Position numbers and translations under genes: made by a program
Notes under the pieces: model-generated
Seen by the model: only the letters and a program-made list of their open reading frames with translations
What the model was told of the DNA's origin: nothing
Database searches by the model: none
Part shown: positions 13,323 to 27,111 of the stretch, piece by piece
Layout: each line of letters begins with the position of its first letter
Numbering within the stretch: the stretch's first letter is position 1
Source of the DNA: Dasyornis broadbenti
Lineage: Eukaryota; Chordata; Aves; Passeriformes; Dasyornithidae
Direction: 5' to 3'
Length of the DNA: 64,000 nt
Assembly: GCA_013397935.1 (NCBI GenBank)
Contig: VZRN01005839.1
Span: 1,309,937-1,373,936, forward strand

Positions 13323-16300
13323 AACACTGGTTCAAAGAATGAGAAAAATCAATAGCAATGTGTTTCAGAGTGCTGCCAGTTATAAATGAAACTATTCTCA
13401 AAGTTTCACTAAGTTTGACATGTGCAATTCTTAGTATGAATTCTCACTACAGAAATCCACAACTAGGGTGAATAGAAATTATGTAATATTAATTTTCATG
13501 GTTGCATTAATTAAAAATGCAACTAATTATTTTGTTTGAATTATTATATGCAAACTGTTGGTTAAAGAGAATGACAAATATAAGGATTTTTCTCTACATA
13601 TTGTTCTTGCTATTTCAAGCTCCGTTTGTCATTGGGAAATCCCTGGTTAATTACAAAGTTTCAGGAAGTTTGGTTCATGAACATCCTTTCCAAATGGAGG
13701 GTAGAGCCAGTAGCAGAGGGTTTGGGCCCTCGGCCCCACACCAGCAACACAGAATAGCCAGGGGGCACAACGCTTAATAAGTGATGACACGCCTTCAGCA
13801 TTCCTACAGGTTACTTAGTAACTACCTGTGAATAATGAAGGTATCGGGAGAGAATAAAGGTCACTTTGCAAGTGCAATTAACAAAGGGAGGCTGAAATTT
13901 CTCATGAACATACTTGGGAGTGACAGCTTGGAGAAGGAAAGCTTGCAGCAAGCAACAAAATTTGTGTTAATTAGACAGTGCGCAGGCTTTGCAAATGAAC
14001 TGAAATGAAACACAATGAGATGGTTAAGCGTGGATGAGTGGGATGTTTAAACAAAGACTTGATGTAGGGGACTTTTGAAGTGCAGTTCTAAAACACACAA
14101 AACATTAAGGAAATTTTTTTAGATCTATACAACAGCAGCTGATTATGCATAGATGAAAGTTAATGAACCAATACGCTTAGAAGTGCCTTCTTTCCTAGAT
14201 ATGACTCTGTAACTTCCATTAGCATTCACAGACTCTTAAATACACAAATACATTAGTCATGCATCAGATCACACCGTACATTTTGTTAAGCATCCAAAGG
14301 CTGAAGTGACTCATACAGTCAAAAATTCTTTTCCCATGTGAATCAGATGCAACGTTTGATAAATCCCCTCTGAAAAAGAAGGATGGGGTCTTTTGAGTTG
14401 TATTTTTACTGCACATCACTTCTTTAGGACCCTGCCTGCAGAGCAGGCACACCAATTACAAAACAGCATTTAAAAAGCACATCAAAACATTAGACAGCAC
14501 TTGACAGCGAAAGAAATGAAGTCTTGCTCAGCATTGTCCGGTCTACATGTAGCCAATGTGCTCCACTAAAGATGAGTGCCTGATGCTACCAAATGGGGAT
14601 GGCCTTATTTTGCAATCACATCATGGAGCATTAATGAAATGATATCAAAGGCTAGAATTAAAACTGTCCTCGTTCTTTTGCAAAGAGCCTGCTTTATCCA
14701 ACTTTTTTCTTCAAAACCTCCCTTTGGTCTCCAGGTTGGGAATGAGTCATGTCACGACTCCAGAGGAATTGGGCAAATCGACACATTCTGTGGTGATTCA
14801 CTGGCAGTGGTTTTGCCATCCTCAGCATGTGCTGTAACTCCAAGCAGCAACCATTGTCAGAGGATTTGTATTTGACTTTTGCAATTCCAAATTATCTTTC
14901 TTTTTTTCTTTTTTTTTTTAAATTTTTTCCCCTAAGCTTCTCAATCTGTTGAAAAATTTCCCCATCTGCACACCACTGAAGAGTTGCAGAATCTGGCAGC
15001 CTTCAAGTGTGTCACTGTGTTCTCAGAAAAGACAACTGGCCTCCCTGTGTGCATACGTCACATTCTTTGAGGAGTTTTGGTTTTTCTGTGTAAACACAGC
15101 CTGTTAATGACGCATGTAACCCTTTTCTTTTGCTGGAAAGTTCGGTGCAGGCACCTTCTGGCAACACTTGGAGAAAGTTCACGTGGGGCTCAGGAAAGCA
15201 CAGCCATGCTGGGGCCACTGGGTGCAGACCAGCAGTGGGACTGCAAAAATAGATGTGGGCTGGGTAAAGGAGATCCCTACCCCTACAGTGCTCCTGCATT
15301 GGAAGGCTGAGCTCTGGGGAGCTCCAGGGGTTTTACCCACATGAAGAGGACTTGCTCTGTGGCTGCACTCAATCTTTCTGGGTCTGGTGGGGACAGCTGA
15401 TGTATTTTCACAGCTGAAAATCCATTGAACCTGCCTTCATGCCTATCTGCTTGCAGCCATCTCTCTCCCACGACGTGCAATAAAAGACACAGAGCCAGCC
15501 TGTCAGGCACAGGGGCTGTGTTTTCAGTGATGAAAGAGATGGTTCTTTACACTAAGCACAACACTTGTGTATACTGAAACCTATCTGGTCCTACAAGAGC
15601 CTCATGAAGCAACCAAAGGGCTCATACTCATGAGTGCTCCTTGGAGCCGACCCACAGACCCACAAATGAAGGCACTGAGAAAAGCTGTTTCCGGAGACAG
15701 AGGAAGGCCAACTTCAGTTCAAAATGCTTCAAATGTGGTGATTTGGTATAAAGATGGAGGTGCAGGATCTTGTCAGAAGATGGTACAAAAGGCTGGAAAG
15801 AGAAGGAGAAGCGTGTTGAAGAGGGCAGAGAGGAAAGAATACAAGATGGGGAAAGGTCTTGGTTTTGCTAAGGCATGAAGGAGACCACAGCCTTTCTCAC
15901 TGCTTGGCCTGTCCCTGGCCGCCCAGTGTGGAAAACGAGAGCTACAGCAGTTGAGGAACATACTGAGAAGCAGACAGAACCACTGATTAAATGGAAGAAA
16001 ATATAAATTTGTCCAAGAGAATGAGTATTACTACCCTGGCTGCCACATCTACTCCAACTAGGCATTTCTGCTAGTTTCTGTTTAGCTTAGGCTTAGCTGC
16101 TTTGGCTTCAGCAGCTTAATGTTTCTGTGTTTCAGGTTTAATGCCAAAGATAGAGGTTTTCTATCTGAAACACCCCACCTGACAGAGGAGGTCTCAGCAT
16201 TTCCTTCTATTCTGGCTGAATTATAGTAGATCTCCTCATCCGCTTTTCTGTGTCTTCCTCATTTCCTGCTACAATCAAATTGGATGGTCTGCTATTTCAA

Positions 16301-17139
16301 TCCATCTTTGGACTGAAACTTGCCTGAAAGCAGTTTCTAACCAGTGTGCCAGGGACCTACATTCCTCAGCCTCTGCCTGACAGCAGCACTTTCTTTCACT
16401 GCCCTTTACAGCTTGCCCAGTTTGAATATTCACACTGACTTCTCCAAGCATGAAGGTCCCCGGACTGTGTGAAGATGAAATGAAGTTTCTCTTTTGGGCA
16501 AGCTGCTTTTCTCTTTCCCATTGTGAAGAGCTGAGTAACTCCCCTCTCAGTTCTTCCACTCTTCACACAGACAGCAAGGAGACAATAAAAGTTCTCTCTA
16601 CAGATCCATAGCCCCTGCTTCAGGATACATCTTTCTTTGCTCATTCTCAAATGCCCCATAAATGTCTGTGTGCTCTGCAACTGTTAAATATTGTGGCATC
16701 TCAGAGAGCTGATGATGGGTGAAAGATCTGGCTTCACATCCCTTCTCGGTCTTCCTTTATCAGATGCCTCAAAGGTCATTTCAACTCCTTATTGGCCATT
16801 TCAAGAAATATTTAAGTTTCTTGACATCTTAAGATCTGGTCAAAATAGGCTCTCCTGTCAAGCTGCATCCACACAGCACGAGGCCAAGTCAGTTCTGACC
16901 ACGCAGCTCAAAGACAAGAGACACAATAGCAGGGTGTTCATGCACAGCTGTGCTTGGGCTGAGCCGTGCCACGGGGAAAGCACCCTGGCCGCTCTGCGAA
17001 CACCAGGAAGCTCCCAGGTGGGGTTTGTCTGCTAGGGTAGAGACAGAGCTTGAAGTCAGCTAAGTCAGGGCTCCCAGGTATTGCTGTAGAGAGCTGGGGG
17101 CTCGTTTACCTCCTTTTTGTCTTGGCCTCTGCACTGAGC
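13323..17139. other. noncoding, nothing recognised
   Basis: AT-rich until about 14880, then a T-rich run (14897-14930), then more mixed composition toward the CpG-rich segment. No exon or repeat could be named. Enhancers or conserved noncoding elements may be present but cannot be recognised without alignment. Confidence 0.55.
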
Positions 17140-17850
17140 CATTCCTTCCCGGCCAGCCACACAGGCTGGTTCAAGCAGCAAGTGCTGTGAACGCCCCAGC
17201 GCCCAGACATAAAAGCTAATCTCTCAGTTCGCTGCTAATCCCCCGGCCCGGCTTTGGAGCGCAAGGACATGTGCGGGTGCTTGCTTTTCGCTGGGCAGCC
17301 TGCGGATGGGCTCAGCTGCACTGGAATCCTGAGGAATGCAGAAAATTTCTGCAGTAAAATTGCTGATGGCAATTGCAGGAGAATATGTCACTTCCCATTG
17401 AAGTACTGACAGAATGGGCTGTAAAATACAGAGCCTTATTCAAAATGCTATTTCTCTGCTTAATTCTTCAATATTTGTTTTCTCTCCATGTGGCTGCGTG
17501 AAAGGCTTCCTCAAGTAATAGCGGAGAGATGTGACTGGAGCATAAAAGCCACGAGCCCGCCTCGGAAGCACAGAAGCTGTTGGAAAACCCTCTTTCGCCC
17601 CTCACCTCTCGCCTCCCCAGACTGTATTTTTTCCCTTTTATTTGAGTTATTTGAGATAGTTTGGAGTGGGACGGCGCAGGTCTCGGGGGCGGGCAGGAGC
17701 GACCGGGAGCAGCCACAGGATCCGGCGGCTCGCGGGCCGCGCGGGCTGGCCGAGGGCTCCCTCCCGTGGCAACTGCTGGGAAGAGCAGGCGCCCGCCGCC
17801 GCCGGGATCTCTCCCCTCCGCTCCCTTGCCTAAACTTCGACTGAATATAT
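17140..17850. promoter_or_regulatory. CpG-rich segment, candidate promoter
   Basis: In a window where CpG is scarce, this stretch is dense in it. I count about 27 CpG between 17540 and 17850, with the peak at 17660-17825 (GCGCCCGCCGCCGCC-type sequence). A weaker CpG shoulder lies at 17150-17290. Unmethylated CpG islands in vertebrates usually mark promoters. No protein is recognisable from it on either strand. On the minus strand there is a good splice donor, GAG|GTGAGG, with the intron starting at 17605; that would end a 5' noncoding exon read leftward. SCAF8 is on the minus strand to the right, and TIAM2 is its downstream neighbour in mammals, so a TIAM2 upstream promoter is the leading guess. 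A promoter for an unannotated lncRNA is equally possible. Confidence 0.45.
17606..17830 (-). other. hypothetical 5' noncoding exon, leftward gene
   Basis: The exon would start somewhere in the CpG peak (right end uncertain) and stop at 17606, where the minus strand reads GAG|GTGAGG, close to the vertebrate donor consensus. No long open frame crosses it, so it would be untranslated. The call rests only on the donor match and CpG density. It could be part of TIAM2 or a noncoding RNA, or it may not be transcribed. Confidence 0.2.
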
Positions 17851-20800
17851 AATTTCGTTTAGCTACTAATTGGCTCCCTTCAGCTTTATTCAGAGAGCCG
17901 GGAATGCTGCCAAAGATCCCTCTCGTCTGGAGTCCACAGTGGCAACAACCCAGCTCCCAGTCTCTGCTTCAGCCGTTTAACTTTTGGCAAATCCATTGGA
18001 ACGTGCTGTCTGCTCCTGGCCTGGCAGGAGTACCTGCCACCATGGCCCACGTCTCAGCGGGAACGGTAGCAAGTGCTGGAGCTCAGAAAACACTCAGAAA
18101 GCTCAGAAATCTCCACCATCCTGCCCCTGACCGGGGTAGGCATGAAGTGCCCTACAAAGACCTTCTGGATACAAAGTGCCAAAAGTGGCAGAGAACTGAT
18201 TTTAAACCCAGCTAAGTGACAGTTCTCATCCCTATGAATATAGAGCTGCCATTGAAAATCACACTCTAAGCGTGTATAGCACTGAAAAAGATGTTCTGAA
18301 ATAAATATGAAATGGTTCCTAACAACCTGGACTTTTTAAGAACGAGAATGAAGAGTTAGGCTTATTGAAATATGTGGTAGTAAAGAGAACAGCAAAGAAT
18401 CTGTATTTTTTTACATAGCATAATAACCTGACAAGCCTAAAACTGAAGTTAAACTTTATTACAAGACCTTTTTCATCTGCATTTGGAAGTTATATAACCC
18501 ACACTTCCCAGCTGCAGCAGGTCAGTAGCTATCTACATCAGAATGCTTTGCTGTGCTGCTAGAACTCTGAGCTCAGAGGTGCCTCCTTGATTTTCCCTGG
18601 AACACGGCAGCTGCTTTGCTGGGAGTGTGCATCAAAAGACCAGAGGCAGCCACATACTCACACTGTCTCTGCTGTGGCCAATTGCCCTGAAAGAACCTAC
18701 ACAGCTTTGCCACACAGCAGTGACCAACACTTCCAGGGCCAGCAATGCTCATTACAGTTTTAATGAAGCAGAACTGGTCGTTGACTTCAACTTCACAGTG
18801 TTGCCATGACTCAGAGCATGGTTTTACCTTTCCTGTACACAAACAGAAACACAGTAAGGATGGGAGGAAGAACCTACAGGGCACCAAGCCAGGTAAACAT
18901 GTCATTGACTTCGAAGTTGCCTTTCCAAACTTGAATGGCAGCATTCATCATTTGAAGTGCCACTGCTGCTGAAGAGGCTTCATCTTTCAAATGGCCTCCA
19001 CGTGTTTCTATTATTTTTCATTATTCTTGAGTAAAGACTAGGAATCTTAGAGGCAAGACAGCTTTTTTTTCTTTTTGTCTCAAAGCCTAGTGTGTCCCTG
19101 GAACTGACGGAAATTTATTTAAGATGACAACTGAATTTTCATTTTGGGATACAGATAGATTAGAAATAGAAGTATTGCAAAAAAATGAATTGTGTAATTC
19201 TACATCTCTGTGTTTGCTTCTCATGTCTTTTGGGTTCAGTTGTTGATATCCTTGCACATTTAGGACTAATTGATTCCAATTGACTAAAGAAGTGAAAGAA
19301 CCTGCTGTGTGACTGTACACACAGGACATGGATATCTTCATCTTCCAGGACATTTTCTCCCTTCAATTTCCATTTCTACACTGGCTCAGAGCAAGTTCAT
19401 TACAATGAGATGAGAGTTTCCATACGTGGCAAATATCTGTGATTTTCTGCATAGCAGTTTGTGTCTCTGCTGAACACTGATACATATTTATCATCCTGAA
19501 TCAAGCCTTTGTCCCACAGCAGTTTGTGCAAGCTTTGCCATGAACTTCAAGAGGCAATTGAACTACAGGAATTCAGTGTGTAGCTCTTAGCACAAATATG
19601 TCCTACAAATCAGTTCAGGCACATACTCTGTACTATTACTGGAAGAGATAGTGAAGTGATTACACACAATAAGGGCCTAGGGCCTGGAATGTAATTCATT
19701 ACAGAACTAATTTGCTATGTACAGGTTCTGCTATTGATTGTCTCTGCCATGGCACACGGTGCTTTCCAAGACCGCTTTGATTTATCACCTAATATATGTT
19801 GTTTAATGCTGCTGGAGCTCCTGAATTTATGCCTATGAATAAAGAGAAAAAAAATAATCACCATCTCTGGGCTGGAAATTCTTAAAAACAAACACGGAAC
19901 ACTGACAGCACAGAAAATGGAGCCTCATCACTGACTGTATTTTATAAACTGTGACATTTGGGAAATCCAATGTTCTGGCCTGGAGATGGGATGGACTGCC
20001 CTTAATGATGAATCTCTGCTCTGGTATTCCCTGCAGAAGCTGACTGCAAAACTGCCTGAGAAGCAGAGCTGGAACAGGAATGAATACCCTTCTCTTTGGA
20101 CATTACATTAACAGCTAAGTAAATGTCATGCTTTTCTTATTGTAACAGCACTTGAAATCAGTTATGTGAAGTTAAGCTGCTATACTGAGTGAAGAGACAA
20201 CAATTTCAGAGCTATGCTATAGCAAGCTTTTCTCTTACTGTGTCACTGTGGTAAACACAGGGAAGCTGTGAAAATGCCCATGGAAAAAAGAACTGGCTGA
20301 TGTACACAATGTGCACTCCAAAAAAGAATAAAAAACCCCCAAAACAACAACAAAAAACATTCCTTTGAGTGTCTTCCAGACAGAGATGACAATAGTTGTT
20401 CAAACTCTGCAGGGATGGTGTTACTTACACTACAGGCCATTCCTGCTTCCCCTGCTGTGGAAAGGAGTGATTTCAGGAAACAAACATGACAGGTCCCATC
20501 TCTGCCAACTTGTGGCTTGACTTCTTCAGAAAGCCTGTTCTCCAGGTCTGCTAGTGCTTCAGTTCTTACCCAAGCTAAAGAAAGCCAAGCTATTTGCACC
20601 TCACATCAGCCATGGAGAACCAAGCATGATTTTGGACAGGGCTTTCAACAGAGAAACTTCAGAACTGCACCTTTGAGTTGCTTAATGTACACACAGCTGG
20701 GGAGTGGGAGGGAGTGTGTGACATCAGACAGGGTCTCCCAGCTGGAAAGCACACAGATCTCTGCCTTAGCTTACCTGGACTCACTTCTACATTCTGACAT

Positions 20801-22591
20801 TTATTTTGCAGCTCTTTCGTTGACAAACAATAAAAACAAAACCAAAATAAACCAAACAGCAGAACCTGGGCCTCGTGATGGCTTTCAATAAGAAATCCAC
20901 CTGACAAAATCTGCTATGCATAAGGCTCTAGGGAAAGAATTCCTGAAACCATCCAAATCTGTATTGAACAGGACACTTCAGTCTTGCAGCAAAAGCAAGA
21001 CTAACAAATTATTTTATAGCACTTTTGAGGTAGGAATCTGATCTGGATATCACATATAACTTTGGCCATTCTTCAAAACAAAACTTCTTGTACACAAACA
21101 AGAAAATACTCTCCTGGTTTTGGCTAGCTTCCAGAATTTTATTGAAGGTGATAGGTTTCAACAGTTTCAGATGTCTAGTTGCTAATTTTCCAGTTTAAAA
21201 TGGATTTAATGGGAAGCTTTGGGCCTAAGTAAGAGTAAGGATTTTTTTTTTTTTTTTGTTCAGTTTGAACTTACACAGTTGGAATTTTAAAGAAAACATC
21301 ATTATTTGGCTGACTTTTACAAAGTACAACTGAAACTGCTATTTTTCTGACACCCACTGATGTTTAGAGACCTGTACTGCCAGCTCCCCATGGAGAAAGA
21401 GCACGAACTCTCTAGTTTGAAGGCAAAGTGAATATTGGTATAAAATGAGGGTGGTGACTGTGAAAGGAGCCTGGGTTTGGATAACAGAGAGCTCGAGGTC
21501 ATTCTGATCACCAGCTTTGAGGTCTTTCTGATCCTCCACAGAGCACATGCCAGCAACAGTCCCCACATCAAGCACATCCCTTCTGCCTGCGCCAGGACAT
21601 CACCACCCTTTGAGTGGTCATGAAGCTTGACTTAAGTATTACCACTGATAGTGAATCCACCACATGCCTTGGGAATTCAGTAGAACAATTATTGCATTAA
21701 AAATGCAGCATATTGCCAATACAGACAGCTTCAGCCCAGGTCCCATTCAGTGCCTGCTATCACTGTGATTGCTGTGCTGTCCCCAGGAGCAACGATGAGC
21801 TAGGAAAAGCTTTCCCTCTCCTGTCAAAGCTCATTTGCCATGAAATGTGCCTTGTGGAGCCATGGGAGGACAGTGCCTTCTGCCTCGCAGCAGCTCTGGC
21901 AGCAGGCACCTGCAGGCAGGTCAGGCAGGGCACAGCTCCCACAGCCATCTGTAGCCACTGCCTCCTGCTTCTACATTCAGGGATATTTCATTGAACTATT
22001 TGACCTTTTTCCTTTTGAGTTGGAAGGTGGCAACTTTTTTCACACCGGTTCTTCTTTTGAAGTTGATCAAACATTTTTCTGTTTATTTCTAAGGGTAGTA
22101 ACGCAAAGGTAGAAAATATTTTAAAGCTCTGTGCTGGCAATAGGGAGCCTTGGTGAAAAGTGGAACTTCCAGCTCTGAAATGGAGTTTAAGAAAACAGTG
22201 ATAAGATCTGGCCCTTCACAGCAATTCCTGGAGGGCAGTTAAGGTTATCATATAGAGTAATACAACATTATTTTTTCTTGCAAGATGTAGAGCGGATGGG
22301 TACAGAACTCTCAGAGCAGCTGAGGTGAAGCTGCTGACAGAGGAGCTCTCTTCGCTATAAGACAAACACAACAGGGAGTGAGAAAAATCATATGATAACT
22401 TCTTAAGATGTTGGCTTCCTTACAAGATCATTAGTTTTGTTTATTGTTGATTGCAGTGAAGCAACTGCTTGTGAAATATCAGTGAAGTTACTTAGCTCTC
22501 TGGTGACTTGGTTTATCTGCTTACACATTAGAATAAATGACATGCTGCCTGCAAATTTCTGTGAGATTCCCTTAGTTAATATTTGACAAGA
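17851..22591. other. noncoding, nothing recognised
   Basis: No exon or repeat family was recognised. A 16-base T run lies at 21242-21257. The 103-codon plus-strand frame at 17904-18215 just beside the CpG-rich segment has no recognisable domain and is not called. Confidence 0.55.
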
Positions 22592-22830
22592 TTTCACAGA
22601 ATCATAGAATGGCCTGCGTTGGAAAGGATCTTAAGGATTATCTAGTTCCAATTCCCTGTCATGGGCAGCGACACTTTTCACTGGATCAGGTTGCTCAGGC
22701 CTCCATCCAACCTGGCCTTGAACACTTCCAGGGATGGGACATCCACAACCTCTCTGGACAACCTGTTCCAGTGCTTCATCAGCCTCACAGTAAAGAATTT
22801 TGTCCTAATATCCAAACTAAACCTAGATTT
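22592..22830 (-). mobile_element. CR1 LINE 3' end fragment
   Basis: The plus strand reads TTCACAGAATCATAGAATGG, then GGAAAGGATCTTAAGG, GGGCAGCGACACTTTTCAC, GGGATGGGACATCCACAACC and TGTTCCAGTGCTTCATCAGC, which is a reverse-oriented CR1 3' end in the correct order. The tail (ATCATAGAAT) preserves the CR1 8-bp end motif. The C-terminal ORF2 can still be read on the minus strand (LDIRTKFFTVRLMKHWNRL). Confidence 0.94.
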
Positions 22831-25800
22831 CTTGATTAAGGTTGCAACAGAGAATTTAAAAAGTAAGATAGATAATTGCTGATGAAATACGGTCATAGTT
22901 TCTAAAAAACTTATGCTTTTTTGAGTAATAGCTAACGAATGATCATTTGATAACAACTGGTGGGGTTTCCCAAGTACATATGGGATGAATCAACAGCAGC
23001 ACATGCACACACACATAATTCAAACCCAAGGGAATGTAACTGTAAGCAAACTAAAGCAAGTTAGTGTTTGTAAAAGCCTGTGCTATCAACAGCAATGCAG
23101 ACTGGCAGCAGGAACCAAACTGCAGTCACAGGTAAGATCTGGCATGCTCAGCTGTACAGAGAAATACTCATACTTTGTCTTTGAAATCCCAGCTGTGACC
23201 TGGAGAATCAACTGTTTCTTACATGTCTAGTGCCCAAACAATGCTGGACAAAAGACCTGTCTCTAAACCTACAATTTATTTCAGGTCTGGGCCCTGAACA
23301 GATGTTCTTATTTTTGGAATGGATTATTGTCTGCTAAGGAAATTGCTTAAGACCATCTTATTTGAATGTGATGTACATATTCACACTTTACATTCAGTCA
23401 GCAAAACCAACACCCTTGCCTGCTAAGCTGCACAGCCCACATTTAATATTTGTTCTAATTGTACAAATGCTGAATTGCTCCAAGTCATCAAAGTCAGCTA
23501 ATACTGTTTGTAAAGCCAGCACTGCCCCCATTCAGATGTTTAAAATTGTCAGAAAATAATGACTTTTGAAACTTTCCTTTGAAGCTGACTGAAGAGACGG
23601 GTGCACTGCAGGTCTCTCCATATTCATGTCCCTTCACAAAGAACAGCTTGTCCAGATGCCAAGGGAAAACACGGAGAGGCATCTCAAAGGGGGATTCATC
23701 CAAAGAACAAAAAGTTTCAACCTTTGCCCCTACTAGAGTGCAAAGAGGTTTGCCTGTTTTGTTGTGTTTTGTTTTTTAATCACTCCTTCAACAGATGGGC
23801 AAACAGTCACACATCTCATCAGAAAAGTTCACCCAACAGGACAGTCAAAATTCGGCAGCCTCCAGTACAGACAAAAAGCCATTTCTCCAAAATAAGACCT
23901 TGCTCTCAGGGCAATTAATTCTTGTCATTCATATTCAAATGGTGCCATGGTCAAGTGCAAGCATGTGCAGTTCTGGTGGGTCCAGCTGTCCACATACTGA
24001 GCATAAACCTCATTAATAGCTAAGGGTCTGCAAGCACAGTAGGCTTGTGCTGCCCTGCTGCTGTTACAGCCCACAGTTTCACTTCCGTTTTCCTGAAAAG
24101 TTTTGATATTCAGAGTTATTTGGATGGAAAGAAGGTACTCCTTTTGTGGCATTGTATTTTTCTGGTACCTCAAATACTGCCACTGCACAGGTAGTTTTAA
24201 AGATGCCATTAGTATTATTTTCAAGGATTTAGTTAATTTCCAGTAATTAATTTTCTTTGCAGTGTTAGTGAATCAAGGAACACCTCTTAGCCATAGGGAA
24301 GCAATGTACTGAAAGTTTAGGTAATAAAATTAATTAATTCACAGAGGCACCTGAGGATGTGGGTGCTCTATCAGTGTAAGCCAACCTAAAACTAAACTGC
24401 TGATAAAAAGGTGTTCCTTCCCACCCTCTCCCTGGTGTCAGAGCTGGCACATGAGCTGAACTCTTACACAAGGATGTTTTCAGACAGACCAGGAGGCCTC
24501 TTAGGTGCGCAGCTCTTTGAGAGAGGCTGTGGGAAGGTGTGAGCAGGCAGAAGGTGAGCAGGAGCACAGCCTTAGATTAGCTGAAATTGATCAGGGACCT
24601 GCACGGAGACACTGCTGTCTGCCCCTGTTTGTGTTTAAATGCACAGGTACAGATGTCACAGCAGGGAGCGCTCTGCCATCCGTATGCGACTACATCAGAT
24701 GCAGGATAATAGTGATGCCCAGCTAAAAGGTTTCAAAGGTCAGAGTTGTTCTGTTGATACGAATTTAGATATTTGCTATGAGCTAACCATAGGGGGGTAA
24801 ACCCCTGCTATGATGCAGCATGGCTAAGATATCTTTGTCAGGACCACACTCGTTTTTGAAATGCAATGTGCAGTTTTTGCTCACACAAACTTAATTGCTA
24901 CACAAAGAACATTTTTAATGTTTAAAATTTTGTCTTCAGAGAAGAAAATAAGAAGGAGGAAATAAAAAGAATCTGACTGGCTTTTGAACTCTGATGTACA
25001 GAACAGTTGTGTGTTCAGCAAAATAAATCACTCATAGCAAATCAAAGCCAGCTTAGACTCAACTTTTCAGCAGCTTTTTCCTCCAATACCTTTCCAGGAT
25101 TACTAATTAATAGAGACCAGATGCCAAATACTTGAGCATGGCCTTAAATCTGGGATGCAGAGACTGATCTCCTTATTGTCCTGTGGGTTCATGGGCAAAT
25201 TGAATTTAAGCATCCCTTTTGATTTGCTAACATTTTGTGTCTGCCCTCTAAACTACTGTAAATAATAATACAAAGGAGAACAAGGTTAACCATACAAATA
25301 CCTTCCACTCTAACATTTTTTGCCAGATCTTCTAACCAGTGATCAGCAATGAGCAGGACTCCAATTAAAGACTTGCACATACAACATCAAAATAGAGAAA
25401 ATGATGAGAAAAAAAAATTTTGAATTTAGATCTTTATTATACAGGCCCAAAGCTGTGGTCATCATGCAGTTACACTGTAATGGGAATGATTTTGTTGAAA
25501 GGATCTCACTAAACAAAGAGACCACAGACTACAGCATTCCAAATAACTGACACTTTAATTTTTGAAAGAGCAAAAATAAATAAAGGAATGGCAAGTATGT
25601 CCTTTTCACATATGGTGGGGCATATATATATTCCTTCTTTTCTATAGCTATTCAAGAGACAAAATTAGCGAATACTGCCCATAAACACAGACCTTTCATG
25701 TGATGGCTCAGCTAAATTTTAGCTCTTCCTCTCTCCTTGTATGTTAGATCAAACACACATTTAGATAGGTGCATATGCCAAAAAAAGAAATGCTATGTGG

Positions 25801-27111
25801 GAGTTTTTGTATTTAATTTCTACTTCCTGTCTTTTCCTTCTCCTTTCAGGACACTAACAGGAAGTAATGGGAGACATGTAGTCAAATAAAAGCCCTAGAA
25901 GTTTTCCCTTCTAGTTTTGCATTATACTCTCATAATTTAAGGATTCATCACAAATTTTAGAAGATAGAGGTATCTTAAAAGGAATTCATCATCTCTGGAA
26001 TACAGATAGCCACAGTGAAGAGCTGCACATAGACTGCACACATAGTGTTATGTAAAAGTGGTTATCTTTAAAAAAACAAAACTTTTTAAAAAATCTGTAG
26101 ATCCAAACAAAGCATGTCTTATTCCCTACAGGATTTTCTTGCAACCTGTTCTTCAATTATTTGCATTAGGAGATGCTACAAATGGTATTAGTTACAATAT
26201 ACAGTCCACTGTCATCTTCTGGTCCAGCAGAAGAACCTGTCTCTTCGATGGATGTAAAACTGTTCATCTGAGCAGATCATCCTCAACAGCACAAATAAGG
26301 TCTAGAAACTCATAGAGTTTATTGTTTTAATTTATAAAATTAAACCTGCCCCAGACAGGTAATACTGGTGTGTAATATTGCCATCCCTGGGTTCTGTCAA
26401 AAACGGGGTACTGAGGTGCTCAGAGCCGTCTCAGAGCGCAGCGCTGGGATCCTTCTGGCACTCCAGACCCAAGGTCGATGTGATGGGATGCGTGCTAGAA
26501 CATGGGCGCACTTCTCACTTAGCTCTGCAGAGCCGGGGACATGGTAAGCTGCCAGAACTTCCTTCATCTTGCCTGTTGACAAAAGGAACAATAACTAGTC
26601 ATCACTGGTTGCTGGAGCGTAATTCCAATTTTTAAAAAGCCCTATAAATGAGACCCTTTTTTTAATCCATGCAACAGCAAATGTTTCATCAAGAAAATAT
26701 TTGGGATAAATTTTAGATTCTCTCTGTTAGATATATGATGCTTATGAGGAAGAAAGGCCTTATACTGCATAGTTCCTAAAACATTATCCAGGATTAAACA
26801 AACCATTATTTAAAAAATAAGTGTCCAGTAGCTTAGTACTTAAAAAATGTCATTAAAATATTATCCCTGTAAAAAGTAATTTTGTATAGTAGATTTTCTG
26901 GCTTAAAGAGATGTATTGTCTCTCACATACACTATACACAAAATACATAGTAAACAATCTAAAGGATTAACAAACAATGAGAAAGAATCCAACAGGTTAG
27001 TAAGTGGCTTATATGAGTTTGGTGTAGAACTATCTCTAACACATATTGGTGATATCCATTATGTATTGATAAGAACTATAAAACCCTCATAAATGACTCA
27101 TTGAATGTGTT
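22831..27111. other. noncoding; one GC-rich islet at 26395-26581
   Basis: Mostly AT-rich with no recognisable gene. The exception is a CpG-containing, GC-rich block at 26395-26581 bounded by TGTCAA and TTGACA, described among the findings. The rest gave nothing. Confidence 0.55.

Noticed and set aside
17904..18215. 103-codon plus-strand frame beside the CpG-rich segment as a gene start
   Set aside because: No recognisable protein, and no similarity to TIAM2 or another neighbour. The proposed promoter also reads the other way.
22678..22956. Minus-strand frame with LDIRTKFFTVRLMKHWNR
   Set aside because: It is the C-terminal ORF2 remnant of the CR1 fragment, not a host gene.
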